From positions 1-9,523 of the forward strand of contig JAUNXM010000031.1 of assembly GCA_030539815.1 (NCBI GenBank): a stretch of 9,523 bases of DNA, read 5' to 3'. The stretch comes from Methanobacterium sp. GTDB lineage: Archaea; Methanobacteriota; Methanobacteria; Methanobacteriales; Methanobacteriaceae. This document shows positions 1 through 9,523 of this stretch, in pieces. Made by a program: the position numbers and the translations under genes. Below the pieces are notes generated by a model, which was given only the letters and a program-made list of their open reading frames with translations, was not told the DNA's origin and did no database searches. Every line of letters starts with the position of its first letter. The first letter of the stretch is position 1.

Positions 1-31
1 CTTTCCTAATTAATAATATACAATAATGTGC

Positions 32-1060
32 TTAAAGTCTATTGAGCACGGCTAATATCAGTTTAACTGCATTCTCCACGTCATTAATGTTAACTACGCT
101 AACTGGGGTGTGAATGTAGCGTGATGGTGGGGAGATAACTCCTGTGGGGATACCTTCTCTGGTGAGGTGAATGGCAGTGGCATCGGTGGTTCCTCCTTCA
201 CTTACCTCCAGCTGGTATGGTATTTCTTCTTCATCCGCTACCTGGATTAGAAGTTCCTTAACTTGGGGATGGGTGATTATTCCCCTTCCACTGGCGTCGG
301 TGAGTATTATGCAGGGTCCTTCACCTGCTTTGGCAGGGGCGTCTTCTTCCTTCATACCAGGGTGGTCTCCGGAGATGGTGACATCAAGGGCCAGGGCCAT
401 GTCGGGGTTGATGCGGTAGGCGGCAGTTCTTGCCCCTTTAAGACCTACTTCTTCCTGGACAGTGCCCACTCCATATATGGTGGCGTTGCTTCGGGCCCGT
501 TTCATAACTTCCAGTAGGATGGCACAGCCCACCCGATTATCCATGGCATTACCGGTTACCAAATCATTTTTCAGCTCTGCAAATTTCTGTTTAATGGTGA
601 TGGGGTCTCCTACATTTACCATTTCCTGGGCATCTTCCTTATCTTTAGCCCCGATATCAATGAACATGTTCTCGTATTGAACTGGTTTCTTTTTTTCCGC
701 TGCTTTCATGCGGTGAGGGGGTTTACTTCCAATAACACCAAGTATCTTCTCTCCGTTGCTGTGAATGTACACTTCCTGGTTGAGGAGCATCTGGTCGTTT
801 ATCCCACCCAGTTTGGAGAATTTTATGAACCCATCTTTATCAATGTACCTTACTATAAGGCCTATCTCGTCCATGTGGGCTGCTAACATTACTTTTTTCC
901 CATTGGGTTTCCCATTTTTCGTGGCAATTAGGTTTCCCATGTTGTCCACGTCTAAGTCATCCACATGGCCCTTTAATTCTTCCATCATCAGGTTGCGAAC
1001 ATCATCTTCAAATCCAGATACGCCATAAGCATTTGATAATTTTTCAAGTAACTGTTTCAT
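32..1060 (-). CDS. M42 family metallo-aminopeptidase (TET/FrvX-like)
   Basis: A complete 342-residue protein of usual length for M42 (TET or glutamyl aminopeptidase/FrvX-like) enzymes, which are cytosolic di-metal exopeptidases that trim peptides released by larger proteases. The metal and catalytic residues are all visible: H62 and D64 in AHMDE, the bridging D174 in AMDNR, the E203-E204 pair in VQEEVG, D226 in ALDVT, and H317 in SRYIHTP. These match the conserved set, so the enzyme should be active. There is no signal peptide or membrane segment. The ATG is preceded on the minus strand by AAGAGGTT (about 1067-1074), a reasonable Shine-Dalgarno, and by a candidate TATA element at 1100-1107, so it probably has its own promoter. 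Older annotations call such proteins endoglucanase M, but the motifs indicate a peptidase. Substrate preference cannot be read from sequence. Confidence 0.95.
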   Translation of the reverse strand: MKQLLEKLSNAYGVSGFEDDVRNLMMEELKGHVDDLDVDNMGNLIATKNGKPNGKKVMLAAHMDEIGLIVRYIDKDGFIKFSKLGGINDQMLLNQEVYIHSNGEKILGVIGSKPPHRMKAAEKKKPVQYENMFIDIGAKDKEDAQEMVNVGDPITIKQKFAELKNDLVTGNAMDNRVGCAILLEVMKRARSNATIYGVGTVQEEVGLKGARTAAYRINPDMALALDVTISGDHPGMKEEDAPAKAGEGPCIILTDASGRGIITHPQVKELLIQVADEEEIPYQLEVSEGGTTDATAIHLTREGIPTGVISPPSRYIHTPVSVVNINDVENAVKLILAVLNRL

Positions 1061-1099
1061 ATCATAACCTCTTCATTATAAAATAAAATGTAAATATGG

Positions 1100-1107
1100 T
1101 ATATAAG
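1100..1107 (-). promoter_or_regulatory. candidate TATA element of the M42 peptidase gene
   Basis: The minus strand reads CTTATATA here, about 40 bases upstream of the peptidase ATG. Archaeal TATA boxes lie about 25 bases before the start site, which predicts a transcript starting near 1075-1080 with a leader of about 15-20 bases that includes the Shine-Dalgarno. The purine-rich BRE upstream is weak, so the call is tentative. Confidence 0.4.
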
Positions 1108-1176
1108 GACTGATTCCCTTTATATCCAGAATGCAGCTTAAAGATTATACTTAATTAGGGATTTATTTTTTAATTT

Positions 1177-1210
1177 AAATAATATTGGACATATTCAAAT
1201 AATATTGGAC
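1177..1210. repeat. 14-bp direct repeat, 20-bp period
   Basis: The 14-mer AAATAATATTGGAC occurs exactly at 1177-1190 and again at 1197-1210, separated by 6 bases. The 20-bp spacing is close to two helical turns, which would place two bound proteins on the same face of the DNA. It sits between the 73-residue membrane protein gene and the peptidase promoter, about 70-110 bp upstream of the peptidase TATA candidate. A paired regulator site is possible. A chance duplication in AT-rich DNA is the alternative, although the GGAC end is not low-complexity. Confidence 0.55.
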
Positions 1211-1253
1211 TTTTTAATTAAGCGGAATCATTTATCTTCCTAACTGATGATGG

Positions 1254-1475
1254 TTAAAATGATTTAACCAGAATCAAAACCCCTATTATAATCAGTACGA
1301 TAGGGCCAGCCTGTTCTTGAAGGAAACTGAGTGGTATGAGTCCTAAATTCACACCATACCAAACTAAACCTATTACAATAAAACATAAACTGATATATAT
1401 GCCCCATTTATTAATATTTCTCGTTTTTTTAGGTTTGGAGTTTTTAGGTTTGCTGATCTTTATTTCTTCTTCCAT
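1254..1475 (-). CDS. small two-helix membrane protein, LiaI/LiaF-like TM region
   Basis: A 73-residue protein with a Lys-rich N-terminal tail (residues 1-24) and two hydrophobic segments (about 26-47 and 56-72) joined by a short loop. The pattern, a glycine-containing first helix, then GLIPLSFLQ, then [16 protein letters not shown], resembles the LiaI/LiaF-like transmembrane region widespread in bacteria and archaea (my recognition from pattern, not a search). With this arrangement both ends would be cytoplasmic, by the positive-inside rule. The ATG has a strong Shine-Dalgarno, AAGGAG at 1481-1486, five bases upstream. It lies 103 bases downstream of the minus-strand pilin stop, so read-through from the pilin is possible, but nothing proves an operon. 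No enzymatic motif is present and its role is unknown. Confidence 0.8.
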   Translation of the reverse strand: MEEEIKISKPKNSKPKKTRNINKWGIYISLCFIVIGLVWYGVNLGLIPLSFLQEQAGPIVLIIIGVLILVKSF

Positions 1476-1579
1476 TTTATCTCCTTGATTGAATTTTTTT
1501 TATATTCAATGTACGCACCAATTAATTTAGTTCCATTAATTCATTTTAGTTTAATACTGTTTGCAGGCTTTATAATTTA

Positions 1580-1996
1580 CTATGCAACTAGTATAGTATA
1601 ATTATGCCTGGAAGTGTTGAGGGTTATATTTTTAAGGTTGTTAAGGGGTGCAATACCTTTTTGAGGAGAATAACCCTGTGAACTAAGGGCGTTATAAACT
1701 CCATTCAAGGTGGTAGTAGTGATTTGGGCAGTGGAGTATGAAAGTTGGATGATTATAGTTATGTTCTGATTGCCATTCATTTGAATGGACTCTACCTTTA
1801 CAGGCATCATTCCGGGATTTGTGATTCCCATTGAAGTCGTGGCGTTTTCAGCTCCTAACCTGGTAGCAGTTGCAATGTTGTTTTGTTCGCTTTGATCACT
1901 AATGAAATATCCAGCTGCCAGGACAATAAATAGTATAATAGCTAAAAATAAAACTAATTCTACTGATATTTGCCCTTTATTATCCATAGAAACCAT
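1580..1996 (-). CDS. class III signal peptide (QxSxE) pilin
   Basis: From the preferred start this is a 138-residue prepilin: leader MVSMDNKG, then QISVE, then a hydrophobic helix to about residue 30 and a Thr/Asn-rich exterior. KG followed by QxSxE is the class III (DUF361-type) site, cut between Gly and Gln by the prepilin peptidase EppA in methanococci. The mature form would be 130 residues, with the helix forming the filament core. The frame stays open to an ATG at 2060-2062, but that would add a hydrophobic stretch before the leader and overlap the likely promoter. The ATG at 1994-1996 has AAAAGG just upstream, and the ATG at 1985-1987 would give an even shorter MDNKG leader. N-glycosylation sequons (NAT, NIT, NTS, NYT) fit a surface protein. 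It is divergent from the large pilin-like genes. Confidence 0.9.
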   Translation of the reverse strand: MVSMDNKGQISVELVLFLAIILFIVLAAGYFISDQSEQNNIATATRLGAENATTSMGITNPGMMPVKVESIQMNGNQNITIIIQLSYSTAQITTTTLNGVYNALSSQGYSPQKGIAPLNNLKNITLNTSRHNYTILVA

Positions 1997-1999
1997 TTT

Positions 2000-2005
2000 T
2001 CCTTT
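2000..2005 (-). promoter_or_regulatory. Shine-Dalgarno supporting the internal pilin start
   Basis: The minus strand reads AAAAGG about four bases before the ATG at 1994-1996. This favours initiation there, giving a short charged leader before KG-QISVE, over the upstream ATG at 2060-2062, which has no comparable site. Confidence 0.5.
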
Positions 2006-2043
2006 TATTATTATTAGTATTAAAATTTTATATGTGGTGTCTG

Positions 2044-2056
2044 ATTTATATATTTT
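2044..2056 (-). promoter_or_regulatory. candidate BRE/TATA for the minus-strand pilin
   Basis: On the minus strand this reads AAAATATATAAAT, an A-rich BRE-like lead into a TATA element. A start about 25 bases downstream would fall near 2022, giving a leader of about 26 bases to the ATG at 1996. A second AT-rich candidate (CATATAAAATTT, about 2025-2036) is closer but would leave almost no leader. Confidence 0.45.
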
Positions 2057-2091
2057 GACCATAATATTTAAAACTATAAAATAAATAATTC

Positions 2092-2106
2092 AAAAGAATA
2101 TATACT
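2092..2106 (+). promoter_or_regulatory. candidate BRE/TATA for the pilin-like operon
   Basis: The sequence AAAAGAATATATACT has a purine-rich BRE-like part followed by a TATA element. It predicts transcription from about 2126-2132, roughly 45 bases before the first large gene. It lies only about 40-50 bp from the minus-strand TATA candidate, so the divergent pilin and the operon probably share one control region. Confidence 0.45.
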
Positions 2107-2175
2107 AAATAGACTCATATGTATTAATATTAAGAATTAATAAAGAGATTATAATGTGAATTTAATAATTTGGAG

Positions 2176-6356
<4,181 letters not shown>

Positions 6357-6422
6357 AACTGATTAACACATTCTTAATAACTTTTTAGGATTACTAAACA
6401 TAATTAATAGAAATACCAAAAT

Positions 6423-6848
<426 letters not shown>

Positions 6849-6887
6849 CCATTAAACAGCATTAAAAATATTATTCAAGGGTAAACT

Positions 6888-7316
<429 letters not shown>

Positions 7317-7369
7317 CGCCCGACGATAAATTAAATTCCCTCCTTTCGGTTAATACTACTGACAACTCA

Positions 7370-7376
7370 GAGATGA
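7370..7376 (+). promoter_or_regulatory. Shine-Dalgarno selecting the ATG at 7382
   Basis: GAGATGA differs from the GAGGTGA consensus at one base and lies five bases before the ATG at 7382. The alternative ATG at 7373 is inside this site and has no upstream Shine-Dalgarno, so 7382 is preferred. Confidence 0.5.
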
Positions 7377-7381
7377 AAAAC

Positions 7382-8188
7382 ATGGAAACACTGTTTGTAA
7401 TTATAATGATCATACTCTTTTTCCTGCTAATGGCATTTGTATTCTCTACAGCACTTCTCACCCCCCTTATTGGTAAAAAGAATTTTCTATTTGTTATTGG
7501 TTTAGGATTTGTGGTTGGTTTGATTGGCGGGGCCTTTTTCATAGCTCCGGTATATGATGATCTCCCGGACATGGCCCGTGCCCTATACATGACCACCAGT
7601 GACCAGGCAGAAATCATTACCCTGAACATTTCCACTGACAGTAACGTTAACCAGGCAATAGACACTGTTCGCAAAATCCCCGGAGTTCAAAGTGTTGAAA
7701 GTGGGGAAATCACCGTTAAAACCACTGGTATAAACAGTGCCTGGAGGAGTAGTTTGGAGTCGCGTATAACCACTGCCAACACCAATATCACCTCTGGTAA
7801 GGTAATTTCTGATGATACTATCATGGTACAGGTCAAACCTGGAAGCGATCCTACTGATGTCATTAAGAAACTTAAAAGCTGGATGGTGCTGGTGAGTGGT
7901 ATTGACATCAAATTCAGCATAGTACAGGTTAAATTGATGGTGGATGCATCCAGAGTAGATGAAGTAGTCAAACAACTGCCCCAGGGAGAAGTGGTGGTCA
8001 CTGATATCAGCGGACCAGTGGAGAAAGAAATTCAAACCCTTAAAAACACACTCCCTGATAAGAACAATATTATACTGTTCTGCGGATTCCTGGGCGTGAT
8101 TGTAGGATTGGTGGGAATGTTCATCGACACCATTATTAGAGGTTTAAAAGGCCTCAAGAATGGAATACGGCAAAAAAAGGATGATTAA
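7382..8188 (+). CDS. three-helix membrane protein with large extracytoplasmic domain
   Basis: A 268-residue membrane protein of unknown function: helices at about 3-28, 34-56 and 229-252, a Lys-rich C-terminal tail that should be cytoplasmic, and an extracytoplasmic domain of about 170 residues between helices 2 and 3. That domain shows three similar strand-helix-strand units. The first is AEIITLNI to PGVQSVE (76-106), the second DTIMVQVKP to GIDIKFS (145-179), and the third VQVKLMVD to GEVVVTDIS (181-210). This suggests a ferredoxin-like repeat fold. The PGVQSVE element recalls the external domain of FtsX-type permeases, but FtsX has four helices, so true homology is doubtful. It follows the PepSY gene by 65 bases and is closed by a hairpin terminator. 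Base composition is less AT-rich than the pilin genes. I do not recognise a named family. Confidence 0.7.
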   Translation: METLFVIIMIILFFLLMAFVFSTALLTPLIGKKNFLFVIGLGFVVGLIGGAFFIAPVYDDLPDMARALYMTTSDQAEIITLNISTDSNVNQAIDTVRKIPGVQSVESGEITVKTTGINSAWRSSLESRITTANTNITSGKVISDDTIMVQVKPGSDPTDVIKKLKSWMVLVSGIDIKFSIVQVKLMVDASRVDEVVKQLPQGEVVVTDISGPVEKEIQTLKNTLPDKNNIILFCGFLGVIVGLVGMFIDTIIRGLKGLKNGIRQKKDD

Positions 8189-8222
8189 TCATATATTAGA
8201 TTAATCATAATTCTATTTCTTT
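8181..8222 (+). terminator. hairpin and T-rich tail terminator
   Basis: ATGATTAATC (8181-8190) pairs perfectly with GATTAATCAT (8199-8208) around an 8-base loop, and T-rich sequence follows (AATTCTATTTCTTT). The stem overlaps the stop codon of the membrane protein gene. It probably ends the plus-strand transcript before dph6, although archaeal termination depends mainly on the U-rich part. Confidence 0.55.
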
Positions 8223-8254
8223 AACATCAATTTGTGTTACCGGATAATTGCGTG

Positions 8255-8263
8255 TAAATATAC
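8255..8263 (+). promoter_or_regulatory. candidate TATA element of dph6
   Basis: TAAATATAC in the 166-base gap after the terminator would place a start near 8285 and a leader of about 70 bases before the dph6 ATG. It is the best TATA-like string there, but no clear BRE supports it. Confidence 0.3.
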
Positions 8264-8339
8264 TTAATGTCCTAATATGCGAAAGGCACGTTATTACTAG
8301 AAAGTTAAACTAATAATGATATTCGAAAAATAAGTATTC

Positions 8340-8346
8340 AGGATGG
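8340..8346 (+). promoter_or_regulatory. Shine-Dalgarno favouring the third dph6 ATG
   Basis: AGGATGG lies eight bases before the ATG at 8355. It overlaps the ATG at 8343 and is too close to 8349, so it supports the third in-frame start. Confidence 0.45.
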
Positions 8347-8354
8347 AAATGATA

Positions 8355-9038
8355 ATGAAAGCAGCAGCAGTACTATTCTCAGGTGGTAAGGACAGCACCA
8401 TGGCAGCTTACAAAGCCATGAAAGATGGTTGGAAGGTGGAATATCTTCTTTCCATGCACTCTGAAAATCCCCATTCCTACATGTTCCATGTACCCAATAT
8501 CCACCTCACCCATCTACTCTCCCAGGCCATGGAGTTACCCCTTATCCAGGCTGAAACTCCAGGTGAAAAGGAGAAAGAATTGGAAGATCTCAAACAGGCC
8601 ATGATCAATCTTAAAAAAAATGGTGTTGAAACAATATTTACCGGGGCAATACATTCTGATTATCAGAAATCACGTATCGATGGACTCTGTGACGAGATAG
8701 GATTAGAATCCATAGCCCCCCTTTGGCATCAAAACCCCCTGGAATATATGCAGGAGGTTGTTGACCTGGGATTTAAGGTTATAATCACCAGTGTATCTGC
8801 TGAAGGCCTGGATGAATCCTGGTTGGGAAGAATAATTGATGAAGAGTTACTGGAAGAACTAAAGGTTTTGAATGAAAGATACGGCCTTCACATGGCATTT
8901 GAAGGTGGGGAGGCTGAAACATTGGTCCTAGATGGTCCTATATTTAAAAAAAGACTAAAAATTCTTGATTCTGAGAAAATTTGGGATAGGGACAGTGGAC
9001 ATTTACTGATTAAGGGTGCAGAATTAGTTGATAAATAG
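8355..9038 (+). CDS. dph6: diphthine--ammonia ligase (Dph6, ATP-PPase family)
   Basis: A 227-residue protein of the adenine-nucleotide alpha-hydrolase (PP-loop) superfamily, of usual length for archaeal Dph6. It catalyses the last step of diphthamide synthesis, the ATP-dependent amidation of diphthine on the conserved histidine of translation factor aEF2, in the cytoplasm. The PP-loop SGGKDS is at residues 9-14, a conserved block GAIHSDYQKSRID and then PLW is at 98-124, and the family signature EGGEAETLV is at 183-191. It lacks the RidA-like extension of eukaryotic Dph6. Three in-frame ATGs lie close together (8343, 8349, 8355). The last gives the family-like MKAAAVLFSGGKDS start and has AGGATGG eight bases upstream, so it is preferred. 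It is probably a separate transcription unit, not part of the pilus locus. Confidence 0.92.
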   Translation: MKAAAVLFSGGKDSTMAAYKAMKDGWKVEYLLSMHSENPHSYMFHVPNIHLTHLLSQAMELPLIQAETPGEKEKELEDLKQAMINLKKNGVETIFTGAIHSDYQKSRIDGLCDEIGLESIAPLWHQNPLEYMQEVVDLGFKVIITSVSAEGLDESWLGRIIDEELLEELKVLNERYGLHMAFEGGEAETLVLDGPIFKKRLKILDSEKIWDRDSGHLLIKGAELVDK

Positions 9039-9073
9039 AAGAGTTTACTTGTAATTTCATGGTTTTTAGATAC

Positions 9074-9110
9074 GTTATTTAAATTAGGTTATTTAGTATT
9101 GGGTTATTTA
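9074..9110. repeat. three spaced copies of GTTATTTA
   Basis: GTTATTTA occurs at 9074-9081, 9088-9095 and 9103-9110, with spacing of 14 and 15 bases, in the gap after dph6. The copies sit in degenerate 15-base units (for example GTTATTTAAATTAG and GTTATTTAAAACTAG). On the plus strand they give several U-rich patches after the GGTTTTTAG at 9061-9069, so they may help end the dph6 transcript. Confidence 0.45.
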
Positions 9111-9138
9111 AAACTAGGTATAGAAATTATTATCCCCA

Positions 9139-9152
9139 TTTTAGATCTAAAA
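9139..9152. repeat. 14-bp perfect palindrome
   Basis: TTTTAGATCTAAAA is a perfect inverted repeat with no loop, midway between two convergent genes. It could be a dimeric-protein site, or part of a shared termination region; as RNA it lacks room for a good hairpin loop. Confidence 0.5.
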
Positions 9153-9184
9153 CAAGGAAAAATTTGAAAATAAATAATAATTGA
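9146..9184 (-). terminator. U-rich terminator candidate of the UPF0201-like gene
   Basis: On the minus strand this stretch carries successive T tracts (ATTATTATTTATTTTC, AATTTTTCC, GTTTTAG) starting about 26 bases after the stop of the minus-strand gene. Runs of U without a hairpin are the common archaeal intrinsic termination signal. Confidence 0.45.
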
Positions 9185-9209
9185 AGAAGGACTTGAATTT
9201 CCATTGCAG

Positions 9210-9523
9210 TTAATGGGCGCATAACCAGTCTGCAAACTCTTCCATATCTTCAGTATGGATTTCCACCTCTATTTCCCCTAGTGGCGATAAATCATCATCC
9301 ACCAAATTAACAAGTCCTGCAAAAGCGGCCTGTTTGCTTAACTTTAAATAAATGGTATTGGATTTCTCATTCCATCCTTTGAGAATCATTCTACGGGCAG
9401 TATCTCTAATCTGTCTTTTTTCCAGGATCTCTTTCAATGGTAAAAGACAGGAAACATTCCCGGTAACCGTGACACTCTCATCAGATATTAAAATATCATC
9501 GTAGTCCAAAATATTAGATAGAG
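9210..9523 (-). CDS. UPF0201-like putative RNA-binding protein (5' end outside window)
   Basis: The minus-strand frame is open to the window edge, with no stop before the first base, so the true start very likely lies outside. The TTG at 9507-9509 is only the first possible start codon inside. About 104 residues are visible. The order of motifs, KRQIRDTARRMILKG, then LKLSKQAAFAGLVNLVDD, then SPLGEIEVEI and a final EEFADWL, matches my memory of the archaeal UPF0201 (COG1931) family. Members are about 130-145 residues and are discussed as possible RNA-binding proteins. The missing part would be about 30-40 residues. This is recognition from pattern, not a search. The protein ends soon after the DWL motif, so it looks slightly short at the C-terminus. 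It is convergent with dph6. Confidence 0.65.
   Translation of the reverse strand, partial: LSNILDYDDILISDESVTVTGNVSCLLPLKEILEKRQIRDTARRMILKGWNEKSNTIYLKLSKQAAFAGLVNLVDDDLSPLGEIEVEIHTEDMEEFADWLCAH

Noticed and set aside
171..1028. Several plus-strand open frames opposite the M42 peptidase
   Set aside because: They overlap a gene with all catalytic motifs intact, have no family resemblance, and arise from the GC-rich antisense strand.
1997..2062. Longer N-terminus for the minus-strand pilin starting at 2062
   Set aside because: It would place a hydrophobic stretch before the KG-QISVE leader and overlap the likely TATA element; the ATG at 1996 has a Shine-Dalgarno.
1902..2084. Plus-strand frame of 60 codons over the pilin promoter
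   Set aside because: It is antisense to the signal peptide and promoter of the minus-strand pilin, ends in low-complexity AT-rich sequence and has no Shine-Dalgarno.
1061..2169. tRNA, small RNA, CRISPR or mobile-element signatures in the AT-rich gaps
   Set aside because: No cloverleaf, regularly spaced repeat array, terminal inverted repeats or transposase fragment could be found by eye on either strand.
7583..8035. Minus-strand frame of 150 codons inside the three-helix membrane protein gene
   Set aside because: It is fully antisense, has no recognisable domain or Shine-Dalgarno, and the plus-strand gene has coherent helices and a terminator.
7382..8188. FtsX identity for the three-helix membrane protein
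   Set aside because: FtsX has four transmembrane helices and usually a neighbouring FtsE ATPase; neither is present, so only a loose resemblance of the external domain is claimed.

Overview
The window looks like a chromosomal segment from a methanogenic archaeon, most probably Methanobacterium or a close relative (Methanobacteriales). Four things point that way. There are two class III (QxSxE) prepilins of the type processed by EppA in methanogens. There is an archaeal-type diphthine--ammonia ligase and a probable UPF0201-family protein, both archaeal families. Intergenic regions are AT-rich with archaeal-style TATA elements. Several genes have Shine-Dalgarno sequences matching the archaeal 16S 3' end. 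The genus is inferred, not proven.

Left flank (32-1475, minus strand): a complete M42-family metallo-aminopeptidase and a 73-residue two-helix membrane protein of LiaI/LiaF-like appearance. Between them lies a 14-bp direct repeat with a 20-bp period.

Centre (1580-6848): a cell-surface pilus or adhesin locus. A class III pilin on the minus strand (1580-1996) is divergent from a plus-strand series. That series holds three large proteins of about 310, 710 and 365 residues and then a second class III pilin (6423-6848). Each of the three large proteins has a pilin-like N-terminus, a short charged leader ending in Lys-Gly followed by a hydrophobic helix. In all three the +1 Gln of class III pilins is replaced by Tyr or Phe. 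They look like minor pilins or tip adhesins that share an assembly route with the two small pilins. No prepilin peptidase, assembly ATPase or platform protein is encoded here, so that machinery must lie elsewhere.

Right-centre (6888-8188, plus): a single-pass membrane protein with an external PepSY-like domain, then a three-helix membrane protein with a large domain between helices 2 and 3, built from repeated strand-helix-strand units. A hairpin terminator follows the second gene. They may belong to the surface locus or simply adjoin it.

Right flank (8355-9523): diphthine--ammonia ligase (dph6, plus) is convergent with the 3' part of a UPF0201-like gene (minus) that runs off the right edge. 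The gap between them holds short repeats, a 14-bp palindrome and a U-rich candidate terminator.

No tRNA, rRNA, CRISPR array, insertion sequence or broken gene was seen, and no gene-free stretch exceeds 300 bases. The most interesting content is the divergent pilin/adhesin locus with its unusual processing-site motif and its 710-residue member.
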